The notes below the pieces were generated by a model. It was not told the DNA's origin, searched no databases, and saw only the letters and a program-made list of their open reading frames with translations. A program made the translations under genes and the position numbers. A stretch of 64,000 nt of DNA from Sediminibacterium ginsengisoli. Lineage in GTDB: Bacteria > Bacteroidota > Bacteroidia > Chitinophagales > Chitinophagaceae. The stretch lies in NCBI GenBank assembly GCA_945901845.1, contig CAMDLR010000004.1:61035-125034 (forward strand), written 5' to 3'. The first letter of the stretch is position 1, and each line of letters starts with the position of its first letter. Of the stretch, positions 44,084-53,888 are shown one piece after another.

Positions 44084-45238
44084 ATAGGGGATCATTTGTT
44101 CTTGCCAGTTTGGCGTGTGGGTTATTTTAGTACAAGTTGCCACAAATTGCGGTAGCGGTAGATCAAATAATTTTTGAGCATTATTGATACCCAATAATTT
44201 GTCTAGGTGGTTTTCGCCACTTGGATTTACAGCTGTCTTATAGGTCTCCCACATAAATTGCTGCGGGTGTTTGGCACGAATAATGTACAATAGTAACAAG
44301 CCAAAAAACATGGGTTTACAATACGCAGGATCTATCACTTCAAAATGGATTCCCTTGCAAAGTGTATTAGCATATTTGCCTGATGTTGGTGTAAATGAGA
44401 TAGTGTTTGCCTTTATTTCGTCGCCAAAACTTTGGTTGATAAAACTTACTATTTCACTCGTTTGTAACCATGGTGCAGCAGCGGTTTCAAAGCTATACAC
44501 ACTGCCTCTTCCTTCACTTATATTGGTGGCTTCGAGTAAACATAGGCCCGGATACATTAACATGCTATTGGAGTTTTGTATGGCCGGTGATGTGGGTACA
44601 AAATTTGTTTCCCAGTCTGTTACAAATGAATCTCGGTCCCAGTTTTTTACAGGAACAACTGTTAAGTTGGCGCCGATATTTTTTGTGCCATTAAAGTAAA
44701 GCGCCAACTCGCCAAGCGTTGAGCTATGTTTAATAGGTATGTTCCAACGACCAATAAAAGATGATGTTATATCATCCATAAACGGGCCTTCTGCCGCATC
44801 AAAATTTCCAGAAACAGGGTTGGGTCTATCCAAAACAATGCACTCTTTTTTGTTTAGCGCGCAGGCTTCTAATACATAAGTTAAAGTCCAGAGGTAAGTG
44901 TAAAAACGCGCCCCAATATCTGGAATATCAAATAATACAATGTCAATATTTTCTAAATTTTGTGGGGTAGGCATGCGCTTAGAACCGTATAAACTCACTA
45001 CCGATATACCAGTAATAGGGTCCATACTATTTTGTTGCGCTTCGCCATCTGGTGCACTTGCGGTAATGCCATGTTCTGGCGAAAATAAAATCACGATATT
45101 AAACCCGGCTTGAACTAGTGCTGTTCGAGAAAGTAACCCCGTATTTGTAGTAGCTGCATTACTCGTAACAAGCCCTATACGTTTTGTTTTCCATGTAGGA
45201 TTTTGATGGATGAGTTCATCTATACCAAAACAAATCAT
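44072..45238 (-). CDS. namZ: Exo-beta-N-acetylmuramidase NamZ (DUF1343)
   Basis: The 388-residue protein is a DUF1343 member, the family shown to include NamZ, which releases MurNAc from the ends of peptidoglycan chains. Conserved segments are RIGLVTSNAATT, FSPEHGITASAPDGE, VLFDIPDIGARFYTYLWTL and VLDRPNPVSG. No signal peptide is visible in this frame, unlike many secreted NamZ proteins, so a cytoplasmic role or a missed upstream start are both possible. The ATG overlaps the upstream ykgJ-like stop (ATGA). With mpl at 53889 it suggests cell-wall recycling. Confidence 0.88.
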   Translation of the reverse strand: MICFGIDELIHQNPTWKTKRIGLVTSNAATTNTGLLSRTALVQAGFNIVILFSPEHGITASAPDGEAQQNSMDPITGISVVSLYGSKRMPTPQNLENIDIVLFDIPDIGARFYTYLWTLTYVLEACALNKKECIVLDRPNPVSGNFDAAEGPFMDDITSSFIGRWNIPIKHSSTLGELALYFNGTKNIGANLTVVPVKNWDRDSFVTDWETNFVPTSPAIQNSNSMLMYPGLCLLEATNISEGRGSVYSFETAAAPWLQTSEIVSFINQSFGDEIKANTISFTPTSGKYANTLCKGIHFEVIDPAYCKPMFFGLLLLYIIRAKHPQQFMWETYKTAVNPSGENHLDKLLGINNAQKLFDLPLPQFVATCTKITHTPNWQEQMIPYLLY

Positions 45239-45729
45239 AGTGTTTCATTTTTTATTTCCAGCACAAATTCAGTTTCTATTTTTAGCTGCTCCACAATATT
45301 ATAAATGATGGGGCAACGGTTGTAATGCATAAAAGTAGTGAAGAGTCTTTTATTAAAATGTGGCAGGTGCATGGCCGGAAATTCTTTGCATCCTTCAAAT
45401 CTATATTCGTAAACGGTACACTTATTTTCTTGTAAAAAATGACAGGGAACGGCGCTAATAAGTAGTGCGCCATTCATTCCTTTTTCTAGGTAATTTTTAT
45501 CAAAAATTTCCCTGGTTTGTTCAAGGTGCTCACTCAGTGCATCCGCTTCTTTTTCATTGATATTAATGAGTAATGTTTTACAACAATTACCACAAGCAGT
45601 GCAGTCAATTTTTGGTGCAATTTCACGATTTAATGCTTGTACTTTTTGGTCCACTTCTTGCGGGTCCATTTGTATTAAAAACTGGGCAAATTGATCGTTG
45701 GCCAACTGGTTTTCTTCACCGGCCTCCAT
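45235..45729 (-). CDS. YkgJ family cysteine cluster protein
   Basis: The 164-residue protein has the YkgJ signature CTACGNCC (CX2CX2CC) followed by further cysteines in VPCHFL, NKCTVYEYRFEGCKEFP and NRCPI, which probably bind a zinc or iron-sulfur centre. The family's function is unknown. It is translationally coupled to namZ (4-base overlap). Confidence 0.9.
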   Translation of the reverse strand: MEAGEENQLANDQFAQFLIQMDPQEVDQKVQALNREIAPKIDCTACGNCCKTLLININEKEADALSEHLEQTREIFDKNYLEKGMNGALLISAVPCHFLQENKCTVYEYRFEGCKEFPAMHLPHFNKRLFTTFMHYNRCPIIYNIVEQLKIETEFVLEIKNETL

Positions 45730-45829
45730 TAGGCGGTTAAGGTTGGTTTCTAGGTATTTGTTGGTTTCTTTGATGGACTAAAGGTACATTTCTAGGGTTT
45801 ATTTTAATAAAAACCCCAAAAAAGCCGAT

Positions 45830-45838
45830 TTATCCACA
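45830..45838 (+). promoter_or_regulatory. Perfect DnaA box upstream of parE
   Basis: TTATCCACA, the ideal DnaA 9-mer, lies 28 bases upstream of the -33 element of the parE promoter. It is single, within the longest gene-free stretch of the window (45730-45947). Confidence 0.6.
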
Positions 45839-45866
45839 TAAACTGGCCATTTGTAGAAAAGTAAAA

Positions 45867-45896
45867 TTGGGGCTGGTTAGGAGGTGGTTAGATTTG
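45867..45896 (+). promoter_or_regulatory. Promoter of the parE operon (TTG-N19-TAGATTTG)
   Basis: TTG (45867-45869), exactly 19 bases, then TAGATTTG (45889-45896) matches the Bacteroidota primary promoter in sequence and spacing. Transcription would start near 45902 and leave a leader of about 45 bases before the parE ATG. Confidence 0.8.
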
Positions 45897-45947
45897 CGGG
45901 TTGAGGAAAAGGTGTGAACTCATTTACCCGAAAAAGTAGAAGATAAA

Positions 45948-47831
45948 ATGGCTGAAAAAGTGAACAATAGTGCGTACGACGAATCGTCGATTAGGTCATT
46001 AGATTGGCGTGAACATATTAGGCTTCGCCCGGGTATGTACATTGGTAAATTGGGGGACGGTTCTGCCACCGATGACGGTATTTATGTCCTCATTAAAGAA
46101 GTGGTTGATAACTGTATTGATGAACATACCATGGGGCATGGTAAACAAGTTGAAATTACCATCGAAGATAAAACGGTAACCATTAGAGATTATGGTAGAG
46201 GTATTCCACTTGGTAAAGTGGTAGACGTGGTAAGTAAAATTAATACGGGTGCCAAATACGATAGTAAAGCCTTCCAAAAAAGTGTGGGATTAAATGGGGT
46301 AGGTACCAAAGCCGTAAATGCATTAAGTCAATATTTTAAAGTAACAGCATTTAGAGACGGTAGAGAAAAAACAGCCATTTTTGAAAGAGGTGTTTTAGTG
46401 GATGATCAGAAAGAAACCAAAAGCTCAGAACCCAATGGAACCTTGGTTGTATTTATTCCGGATGAAACCGTATTTAGAAATTTTCATTACATACACGAAT
46501 ATATCGATGCGCAGCTCTGGAACTACTGTTATTTGAATGCTGGTTTAACTATGCAATTCAATGGCAAAAAGTATGTTAGTAAAAATGGACTACTAGATTT
46601 ATTACTTCGTAAAACCAATCCCGATGAACTGCGTTACCCGATCATTCATTTAAAGGGTGAGGATATTGAAATTGCCGTATCGCATAACAATGATTACGGA
46701 GAAGATATTTTTTCTTTTGTAAATGGGCAGTATACTACACAAGGGGGTACGCACCAACAAGCATTTAGAGAAGGCTACATTAAAGTGATTCGTGATTTCT
46801 TCAAAAAAGATTACGACGTTTCTGATATTCGAACCAGTATTGTAGCAGCGATTTCTGTGCGTGTGCAAGAGCCCGTATTTGAAAGCCAAACAAAAACTAA
46901 GTTAGGTTCTCAATATGTGTTTGAAGGTGGTCCTTCTATGAAAAAATTTATAGAAGAGTTTTTAGCCAAAGAGCTAGACAACTTCTTACACCGTACCCCA
47001 GCGGTTGCAGAAGCCCTTCGTAAACGTATCGAGCAAAGTGAAAGGGAGCGTAAAGAATTAGCGGGCATTAAAAAGCTAGCCAACGAGCGTGCTAAAAAAG
47101 CAAACCTGCACAATAAAAAATTAAGGGATTGTAGGGTGCATTTAAGTGATGAATTACCTGCTAAAAACAAGGAAGATTTTATTGTACTTCAAAACAATTC
47201 TACCATTTTTATTACCGAAGGAGATAGTGCGAGTGGAAGTATTACAAAATCTAGAAATGTAGATACCCAGGCCGTATTTAGTTTGCGCGGTAAGCCACTA
47301 AACGCATACGGCTTAACTAAAAAAGTGGTGTATGAAAACGAAGAGTTTAACCTCTTACAACATGCACTTAATATAGAGGACGGACTCGAAGGTCTCAGGT
47401 ACAACAACATTGTAATTGCAACGGATGCCGATGTGGATGGTATGCACATTAGGTTATTACTCATGACATTTTTCTTGCAATTTTTTCCAGACCTCGTTAA
47501 AAAAGGGCACGTCTATATTTTGGAAACGCCATTATTTAGGGTGCGTAATAAACAGGAAACTATTTACTGTTACGACGAAACAGAAAAACAAGCTGCTGTA
47601 AAAAAGTTAGGTAACAAACCAGAAATCACAAGGTTTAAAGGACTTGGTGAAATATCGCCAGATGAGTTTGGCCGTTTTATTGGACTTGATATGCGTGTGC
47701 AGCCGGTTATTTTAGAAGTGGGCGATCATATCCAACACCTCTTAGAATATTACATGGGTAAAAATACCATGGAACGCCAAGAGTTTATTATCAATAATTT
47801 AAAGGTGGAGTTAGATCTTGTTAACGAATAA
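45948..47831 (+). CDS. parE: DNA topoisomerase IV subunit B (type IIA, GyrB/ParE)
   Basis: The 627-residue ATPase subunit has the GHKL nucleotide site ([34 protein letters not shown]) and the TOPRIM domain EGDSASG near residue 424 with DADVDGMH near 502. At 627 residues it lacks the GyrB insertion, and it pairs with the following A subunit, so topoisomerase IV (chromosome decatenation) is favoured over gyrase. A well-formed promoter and a DnaA box precede it. The DUF1835 gene and parC follow on the same strand. Confidence 0.93.
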   Translation: MAEKVNNSAYDESSIRSLDWREHIRLRPGMYIGKLGDGSATDDGIYVLIKEVVDNCIDEHTMGHGKQVEITIEDKTVTIRDYGRGIPLGKVVDVVSKINTGAKYDSKAFQKSVGLNGVGTKAVNALSQYFKVTAFRDGREKTAIFERGVLVDDQKETKSSEPNGTLVVFIPDETVFRNFHYIHEYIDAQLWNYCYLNAGLTMQFNGKKYVSKNGLLDLLLRKTNPDELRYPIIHLKGEDIEIAVSHNNDYGEDIFSFVNGQYTTQGGTHQQAFREGYIKVIRDFFKKDYDVSDIRTSIVAAISVRVQEPVFESQTKTKLGSQYVFEGGPSMKKFIEEFLAKELDNFLHRTPAVAEALRKRIEQSERERKELAGIKKLANERAKKANLHNKKLRDCRVHLSDELPAKNKEDFIVLQNNSTIFITEGDSASGSITKSRNVDTQAVFSLRGKPLNAYGLTKKVVYENEEFNLLQHALNIEDGLEGLRYNNIVIATDADVDGMHIRLLLMTFFLQFFPDLVKKGHVYILETPLFRVRNKQETIYCYDETEKQAAVKKLGNKPEITRFKGLGEISPDEFGRFIGLDMRVQPVILEVGDHIQHLLEYYMGKNTMERQEFIINNLKVELDLVNE

Positions 47832-47861
47832 TATTATTTATCATTTTAGAAGATATACATT

Positions 47862-48668
47862 ATGATTCACGTTGTTTTTGATCATGCAAATGTGTCGGTG
47901 TTGCAAGGGGCAATAGAAATTGATGAAACCCTGACGGGTGACATTATAGAAATAAAGGACGACTATATGGTGGGTCCTATACATGATATCTATGAAACAG
48001 AAGGGTATCAGGCACGCAAGCTTTGGTGGGAAGGGGTGTTACAAAATTCGCCATATCAAAATCAGCTTGCTATTGTAGATGATATATTAACGGTGCATCA
48101 GCTCCTTGCTACTTTGGATGAAAACCCCGAAGAAGAAGTATGGCTGTGGATGGCACAAAATGCACATGATGTTTGTGGTTATTACTGGCTGATGACCCAG
48201 CTAAAAGAATACGCGGGTCGTGTTCAGGTGCTTTATTTAAATAACCTTCCTTTTATCAATGAAAAGGGCCAAATATTTTACCCAGTATACCTGCATGAAA
48301 TTCAACCCAAAGAATTTTTAAAAGCAAAAAAGTTAGCCCGTCCAATTACGCTTAGTGAGTTTGAAGTGGATCCAGATGAGTGGAAAAAAATTGGCAATGA
48401 AGAGTCGATGGTCCGTTTTTTAGAAGGAGGTAAAAAATTAGTTGGCAAGGATGAAAACTTTTTTGATAAAGAAATTTTAGCGGGCGTAACAGGTGACGCA
48501 CAAAAATTAAGTAAAGTGTTGCAAAATATTTTAGCCAAGTTAAAAGTAAAAACAGGAGATGCTTTTATTGTACACAGGCTTAAGTCGCTTGCTGTGCTTG
48601 GTAAAGTTGAAATTATTAGCAACATCGAAAAAGGTTGGAAAGATTGGAGTGTTAAATTGGCAAATTAA
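47862..48668 (+). CDS. DUF1835 domain protein
   Basis: The 268-residue soluble protein begins MIHVVFDHANVSVLQGAI and has GDIIEIKDDYMVGPIHDIYETEGYQARKLWW, the DUF1835 pattern, followed by a C-terminal DUF3658-like region. The family has no established role. It lies between parE (30 bases) and parC (16 bases), so it is expressed with topoisomerase IV; whether it has a functional link to the enzyme is unknown. Confidence 0.85.
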   Translation: MIHVVFDHANVSVLQGAIEIDETLTGDIIEIKDDYMVGPIHDIYETEGYQARKLWWEGVLQNSPYQNQLAIVDDILTVHQLLATLDENPEEEVWLWMAQNAHDVCGYYWLMTQLKEYAGRVQVLYLNNLPFINEKGQIFYPVYLHEIQPKEFLKAKKLARPITLSEFEVDPDEWKKIGNEESMVRFLEGGKKLVGKDENFFDKEILAGVTGDAQKLSKVLQNILAKLKVKTGDAFIVHRLKSLAVLGKVEIISNIEKGWKDWSVKLAN

Positions 48669-48684
48669 AATTGGTTAGAAAAAA

Positions 48685-51201
48685 ATGGCGAAAGAGAAAC
48701 ATCAATATATTGTAGGTGATAATGTATCAGGCGTTCAGGGCCAATATAAAAATTGGTTTTTAGACTATGCTTCTTATGTTATTTTAGAGAGAGCGGTACC
48801 TGCCATCGAAGATGGTTTAAAGCCAGTGCAACGACGCATTTTGCATTCCATGAAAGAAATGGATGATGGTCGTTTTAATAAGGTGGCCAATATTATTGGA
48901 CAAAGTATGCAGTACCACCCGCACGGTGATGCCAGTATTGGGGACGCACTTGTAAACCTCGGACAAAAAGACTTACTTATTGACACGCAGGGTAACTGGG
49001 GTGATGTACGAACGGGTGATCAGGCAGCGGCTTCTCGTTATATTGAGGCGCGTTTATCAAAGTTTGCACTGGAAGTAGCTTTTAATGCAAAAACAACCAT
49101 TTGGCAATTAAGTTACGATGGTAGAAAAAATGAACCCGTAACACTTCCCATGAAATTTCCATTACTCTTGGCACAAGGAGCAGATGGTATTGCGGTTGGG
49201 TTATCTACTAAAATATTACCGCATAATTTTTGTGAGCTCATAGACGCTTCAATCAAATATTTAAAAGGTAAAAAGTTTGAACTCTTCCCTGATTTTCAAA
49301 CGGGTGGTATGGTGGATGTATCAGGCTATAATGAGGGTAAGCGTGGCGGTAAAGTGAGGGTGCGTGCGCACATTGAGGAGCTGGATAAAAAAACCTTGAT
49401 TATTAAAGATGTGCCGTATAGTGTAACTACTACCCAGCTCATGGAAAGTATTACCAAGGCCAATGATCAGGGTAAAATCAAAATTAAAAAAGTTACGGAT
49501 GTAACAGCAGCAGCAGTTGAAATTCATATTGATTTAGCGCCGGGTATTTCACCAGATATTACCATTGACGCACTCTATGCATTTACAGATTGTGAGGTAA
49601 GTCTATCGCCCAACGCTTGTGTGGTTATCAACCACAAGCCACACTTTATTGGCGTGCAAGAACTCTTAAAAGATGCCACCGATAATACCAAAGAATTACT
49701 CCGCAGAGAATTAGACATCAGGCTTTCGGAACTTGAAGACAAATGGCATTATACATCACTTGAAAAAATATTCTTTGAAGAAAAAATATACAAAGAACTA
49801 GAGCAAAAGCATGCTTCATGGGAAAATGTAATTGAAGCGATTGATAAAGCCTTTACGCCGTTTAAGAAAAAACTAAAACGTGCTATTGAAAGAGAGGATA
49901 TTTTAAAATTGACGGAAAAGCCCGTTAGACGTATTTACAGACTTGATATCAATGAGCTCATTGAACAAATCAGAGGTATTGAAGAAGAAATCAAGCAGGT
50001 TAAATTTGATTTAGAGCACCTGACAGAATATTCGGTTGCGTATTTTGAAAATCTCTTAAAAAAGTTTGGTAAAAATAAAGACCGTAAAACAGAAATTAAA
50101 GCTTTTGATACCATTCAGGTTAAACAAGTGGCTATTGCCAACACCAAGCTATACATTAATAGGGCAGAGGGTTTTATAGGAATTAGTCTTAAAAAAGATG
50201 AACACTTATGCGACTGTTCTGATTATGATGATATCATTGCGTTTACAAAAGGCGGCACCATGAAAGTGGTTAAAGTATCCGATAAAATATTTATTGGAAA
50301 GGATATTTTATATGCAGCGGTCTTCCAAAAAAGTGATGAGCGAACTACCTACAATATGATTTATGTAGATGGCGCCTCTGGGGTTACCTATGCCAAACGC
50401 TTTAACGTAACAGGGGTAACGCGTGATAAAGAATATGATTTAACAAAAGGAACCGATAAAACGCGGGTACATTATTTTACGGCGAATTTAAATGGGGAAG
50501 CAGAAACGCTAAAGTTGATCTTAAGTCCTAATTGTACGGCACGTATTAAAGAACTAGATTTTTATTTCGAAGAAATAGAAATAAAAGGCCGTTCTAGTAT
50601 GGGTAATCAGGTAACCAAGTATCCTATTAAAACCGTTAAATTTAAAGAAGCAGGTAAGAGTACGCTCGCTGGCCGTAAATTATGGTTCGACGATAAATTT
50701 GGCAGGTTAAACACCGAAGAAAAAGGGAAATACTTAGGTAGTTTTGAAGATGAAAAACTAGTTGTAATTACTAAAGAAGGTACCTACGAATTAACAGATA
50801 CTGAACTTGCGCAACGTTTTGATCCAGAAAAAGTAATGCTGATTGAAAAGTTTGTTCCTGAAAAAATCATTACAGCTGTTTATTTAGACAGTGATAAAAT
50901 GCAGTACAATGTGAAGCGTTTTAAAATTGAAACCACTACGCTTAAAACGGAGTTTTTATTTATCAAAGAAGGTAAAGGAAATAAGCTCGAAGCCGTAACC
51001 ACCATACAAGAACCCATTTTGCAAGTGCAAACAGGCAGGGGTACACAGGTACGCGCTGCCAAATTTAAAATTGCAAAAATGGTGGATGTTACGGGTTGGA
51101 AGGCCGTTGGCTCTAAACTCACAGATTTTAGTAAAACCATTGAAATGCAGTGGGAGTCGCGCCCTAGCGATCCAAATGCGCAACCTGAGTTGTTTGGCTA
51201 A
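48685..51201 (+). CDS. parC: DNA topoisomerase IV subunit A (type IIA, GyrA/ParC)
   Basis: The 838-residue breakage-reunion subunit has the catalytic tyrosine region AAASRYIEARLSKFA near residue 118 and the winged-helix quinolone region YHPHGDASIGDALVNL. A coiled-coil tower follows and the C-terminal part has beta-pinwheel-like blades. The protein ends in a Ser/Pro tail (PSDPNAQPELFG). It forms the heterotetramer with ParE from the same operon. Confidence 0.93.
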   Translation: MAKEKHQYIVGDNVSGVQGQYKNWFLDYASYVILERAVPAIEDGLKPVQRRILHSMKEMDDGRFNKVANIIGQSMQYHPHGDASIGDALVNLGQKDLLIDTQGNWGDVRTGDQAAASRYIEARLSKFALEVAFNAKTTIWQLSYDGRKNEPVTLPMKFPLLLAQGADGIAVGLSTKILPHNFCELIDASIKYLKGKKFELFPDFQTGGMVDVSGYNEGKRGGKVRVRAHIEELDKKTLIIKDVPYSVTTTQLMESITKANDQGKIKIKKVTDVTAAAVEIHIDLAPGISPDITIDALYAFTDCEVSLSPNACVVINHKPHFIGVQELLKDATDNTKELLRRELDIRLSELEDKWHYTSLEKIFFEEKIYKELEQKHASWENVIEAIDKAFTPFKKKLKRAIEREDILKLTEKPVRRIYRLDINELIEQIRGIEEEIKQVKFDLEHLTEYSVAYFENLLKKFGKNKDRKTEIKAFDTIQVKQVAIANTKLYINRAEGFIGISLKKDEHLCDCSDYDDIIAFTKGGTMKVVKVSDKIFIGKDILYAAVFQKSDERTTYNMIYVDGASGVTYAKRFNVTGVTRDKEYDLTKGTDKTRVHYFTANLNGEAETLKLILSPNCTARIKELDFYFEEIEIKGRSSMGNQVTKYPIKTVKFKEAGKSTLAGRKLWFDDKFGRLNTEEKGKYLGSFEDEKLVVITKEGTYELTDTELAQRFDPEKVMLIEKFVPEKIITAVYLDSDKMQYNVKRFKIETTTLKTEFLFIKEGKGNKLEAVTTIQEPILQVQTGRGTQVRAAKFKIAKMVDVTGWKAVGSKLTDFSKTIEMQWESRPSDPNAQPELFG

Positions 51202-51208
51202 ACTAACT

Positions 51209-51225
51209 TACTTTTGCACAAAGTA
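51209..51225 (+). promoter_or_regulatory. -7 box within an inverted repeat upstream of cvfB
   Basis: TACTTTTG (51209-51216) matches TAnnTTTG, with a TTG at 51190-51192 (16-base spacing). It is embedded in the inverted repeat TACTTT-TGCAC-AAAGTA (51209-51225). The repeat lies between parC and cvfB, so cvfB may have its own promoter, possibly repressor-controlled. Confidence 0.5.
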
Positions 51226-51230
51226 GAAGT

Positions 51231-52070
51231 ATGGAGCCCGTATTAGTAGGTTGTTACAATGAATTGAAGGTGAGTCGTAAGGTAGATTTTGGATTTTACC
51301 TAGATAATGGCGAAGATGGTATTTTATTGCCTAAACGTTTTGCGCCCTCTACCTTAAGAATTGGAGATACCCTTAAGGTTTTCGTGTACCACGATTCTGA
51401 TAATAGACTTATTGCAACTACCCAAGTAGCCAATGCATCTGTGGGTGAAATTGCGCTTTTAAAAGCAGTGGCTATTACCGGCCAAGGTGCTTTTTTAGAC
51501 TGGGGTTTAATGAAGGATTTATTTGTGCCTACTTCTAAACAATTAGGTGGTATGCGTGAAGGCGGAACCTACCTTGTTAAGCTCTACCTCGACGAAATGA
51601 CGGGCCGTGTAGCTGCCACAGAAAAAATTGAACAGTTATTAAGCAACGAAGTGTTAACGGTTAAAGAATTAGATGTTGTTGATTTAGTGGTATACCGTAA
51701 ATCAGAACTAGGTTATGTGATGATTGTAAACAATAAGCACACAGCTGTTTTACACAGTAACGAAATTTTTAAAGAATTAAATATTGGCGACAAGCTCACT
51801 GGATTTGTGAAAACCATTAAGCCTGAAAATAAATTAGACGTAGTGCTTGGTAAGCCTGGTTTTGGAAGGGTAGAAGATGAGCAGGAAAAGATACTTCGCT
51901 TGCTTCAAGAAAACGATGGATACCTACCGTATCACGACAAATCTGATCCAGAAGAAATTTATAATTTTTTTGGGATGAGCAAAAAGTCATTTAAAATGAC
52001 AATAGGAAGTTTGTACAAACAACGTAAAATTGAATTTACACAAACAGGCATTAAATTATTAGAGTCATAA
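51231..52070 (+). CDS. cvfB: S1-like RNA-binding protein CvfB
   Basis: The 279-residue protein has the CvfB/YitL architecture: N-terminal S1-like OB folds (VDFGFYLDNGEDGILLPKRFAP; VAITGQGAFLDWGLMKDLFVPTSKQ), a third S1-like domain around 150-210 and a C-terminal winged helix (DPEEIYNFFGMSKKSFKMTIGSLYKQRKIEFT). Homologues bind RNA and influence virulence or growth genes in Gram-positives. The role here is inferred. It lies 29 bases after parC with its own -7 box and 12 bases before the thiolase gene. Confidence 0.9.
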   Translation: MEPVLVGCYNELKVSRKVDFGFYLDNGEDGILLPKRFAPSTLRIGDTLKVFVYHDSDNRLIATTQVANASVGEIALLKAVAITGQGAFLDWGLMKDLFVPTSKQLGGMREGGTYLVKLYLDEMTGRVAATEKIEQLLSNEVLTVKELDVVDLVVYRKSELGYVMIVNNKHTAVLHSNEIFKELNIGDKLTGFVKTIKPENKLDVVLGKPGFGRVEDEQEKILRLLQENDGYLPYHDKSDPEEIYNFFGMSKKSFKMTIGSLYKQRKIEFTQTGIKLLES

Positions 52071-52082
52071 TTATTATTCAAC

Positions 52083-53267
52083 ATGAAAAATCAAGTTGTT
52101 TATATTGTTGCCGCCGTAAGAACACCTATTGGAAGTTTTGGCGGATCACTTAAAGATATTTCTGCTACGCGCCTTGGCGCTACTGCTATTCAAGCAGCTA
52201 TAGAGCGTGCAGGTATCAAGGGAACCGACGTGGATGAAGTGTTAATGGGTTGTGTGCTGCAAGCTAATTTAGGGCAGGCGCCAGCACGACAGGCTGCTAA
52301 ATTTGCAGGCCTTCCTGATAGTGTAGTTTGCACCACCATTAATAAGGTTTGCGCGAGTGGTATGAAAGCAATTACACAAGGTGCTCAAGCGATTTTGTTA
52401 GGAGACGCATCGGTGGTTGTCGCAGGTGGTATGGAAAATATGAGTAGTGTACCGTTTTATGCAAGTGCTATGCGTTGGGGTAATAAATATGGTGATACTA
52501 CATTAACGGATGGGCTTTCTAAAGACGGCCTCACAGATGTCTACCACAATTACCCAATGGGAAATGCTGCAGAACTTTGTGCTAGCAAATATAATTTTAC
52601 AAGAGAAGATCAGGATGCATTTGCTGTGTCTAGTTATACAAAAAGTAGAGCTGCTTGGGAAGCGAATTTATTTGACGCCGAAATTGTACCCGTTCCCATT
52701 CCGCAAAGAAATGGTGATCCCATTATGTTTTCAAAAGATGAAGAACCATTTAATGTAAAGTTTGAAAAAATCCCAGGATTAAAACCAGCCTTCACAAAAG
52801 ATGGTACCATTACGGCAGCTAACGCATCTACCATGAATGATGGAGCTGCAGCGCTCGTATTAATGAGTCAAGAAAAAGCAGAAGCACTTGGCATAAAGCC
52901 CATTGCTATTTTAAAAAGTTATGCCGACGCAGAGCAGGCGCCAGAGTGGTTTACAACTGCTCCTGCATTAGCAGTGCCTAAAGCACTTGAAAAAGCAGGC
53001 ATTACCAGTAGTGATTTGGATTGTATAGAACTCAATGAAGCATTTTCGGTGGTAGGGCTTGCTAATACGCAAATCATGCAATTGGATCCTGCCAAAGTAA
53101 ATATTAAGGGTGGGGCAGTTTCGATAGGACATCCGCTTGGATGCAGTGGCGCAAGAATTGTGGTTACACTTATTCATGCATTAAAAGATAGGTCTGGAAA
53201 ATATGGTGCAGCTGGAATTTGTAATGGTGGAGGCGGCGCATCTGCCGTTGTAATTGAAAATTGTTAA
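52083..53267 (+). CDS. Acetyl-CoA C-acetyltransferase (thiolase)
   Basis: The 394-residue thiolase has the nucleophilic cysteine C90 in NKVCASGMKAI, the GGAVSIGHPLGCSGAR histidine loop and the C-terminal CNGGGGASAVVIE with the acid/base cysteine. It condenses or cleaves acetoacetyl-CoA, in biosynthetic (ketone body, mevalonate or polyhydroxybutyrate) or degradative use. No other beta-oxidation gene is adjacent, so the biosynthetic form is slightly favoured. It is convergent with ytxJ (20-base gap). Confidence 0.94.
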   Translation: MKNQVVYIVAAVRTPIGSFGGSLKDISATRLGATAIQAAIERAGIKGTDVDEVLMGCVLQANLGQAPARQAAKFAGLPDSVVCTTINKVCASGMKAITQGAQAILLGDASVVVAGGMENMSSVPFYASAMRWGNKYGDTTLTDGLSKDGLTDVYHNYPMGNAAELCASKYNFTREDQDAFAVSSYTKSRAAWEANLFDAEIVPVPIPQRNGDPIMFSKDEEPFNVKFEKIPGLKPAFTKDGTITAANASTMNDGAAALVLMSQEKAEALGIKPIAILKSYADAEQAPEWFTTAPALAVPKALEKAGITSSDLDCIELNEAFSVVGLANTQIMQLDPAKVNIKGGAVSIGHPLGCSGARIVVTLIHALKDRSGKYGAAGICNGGGGASAVVIENC

Positions 53268-53287
53268 GGAAACTTATGAGAAATCAG

Positions 53288-53617
53288 TTAGGCTGTTTGC
53301 TCGATAATTTCATCCATTGAAATGCCCATATGACTTTCGTCGTAGGCACATTCGCCGTTAATGATCACTAGCACTTGAGGTGATTCGTGGTGTACTTTAA
53401 ATTTTTCAGCAATAGCTGCAGATATATTTCTGTGTTGTAAGAGGTCTAGTAAGTAAAAATCTACGCCGGCTGGAGGCGTGCTGCCTTCTAGTCTATTAAG
53501 CGCCATAGAGCTAATGCTACAACGAGTACTGTGTTTGAAAAGTACTTGAGGTAATTTAAATGATTCGGAAGCAATCGCATCCAGTTGTTCGATACTAGTT
53601 AGATTTTTCCAATCCAT
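53288..53617 (-). CDS. ytxJ: Bacillithiol system redox protein YtxJ (monothiol bacilliredoxin-like)
   Basis: The 109-residue thioredoxin-fold protein opens DWKNLTSIEQLD and has the single active cysteine C33 in KHSTRCSISS, the YtxJ/DUF2847 pattern. The family is proposed to remove bacillithiol from proteins. With the YfiT-like protein at 26795 it indicates that bacillithiol is the low-molecular-weight thiol here. The small lipoprotein gene lies just upstream on the same strand (21 bases). Confidence 0.9.
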   Translation of the reverse strand: MDWKNLTSIEQLDAIASESFKLPQVLFKHSTRCSISSMALNRLEGSTPPAGVDFYLLDLLQHRNISAAIAEKFKVHHESPQVLVIINGECAYDESHMGISMDEIIEQTA

Positions 53618-53638
53618 AATAGGGACAAAAAAAAGTCA

Positions 53639-53758
53639 TTAAGGTCTAAAATAACGTGGATTGGTAGTAGGGCAGCCTCTGCTTTTTGAAGCATTGCAAG
53701 AAATAATAAATGTAGCGCCGGCTAACAATAAAAAAAGAAGTGCGGTGGTCTTTTTCAT
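53639..53758 (-). CDS. Tiny putative lipoprotein (39 residues)
   Basis: A 39-codon frame starts ATG at 53758 and stops TAA at 53639. It encodes a lysine-containing n-region, a hydrophobic core (LLFLLLAGATFI), a lipobox ISC at C21 and a short mature part with KSRGCPTTNPRYFRP. It fills what would otherwise be an empty gap between ytxJ and mpl and is 21 bases upstream of ytxJ on the same strand. The signal-lipobox structure supports a real lipoprotein. The mature part is only about 19 residues and has a second cysteine. Function is unknown. Confidence 0.65.
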   Translation of the reverse strand: MKKTTALLFLLLAGATFIISCNASKSRGCPTTNPRYFRP

Positions 53759-53888
53759 ACTAAAAGGATAGGTTAAGCGTTTTGTTTCTGTGCTCTATTA
53801 CTTCAAAGATACTTATTTGCATTTAAATGAGGCCTTTTGTAAGATATAGATCTGTTAAATCTATAAACGAAAAGTTTAATTATTTAGT

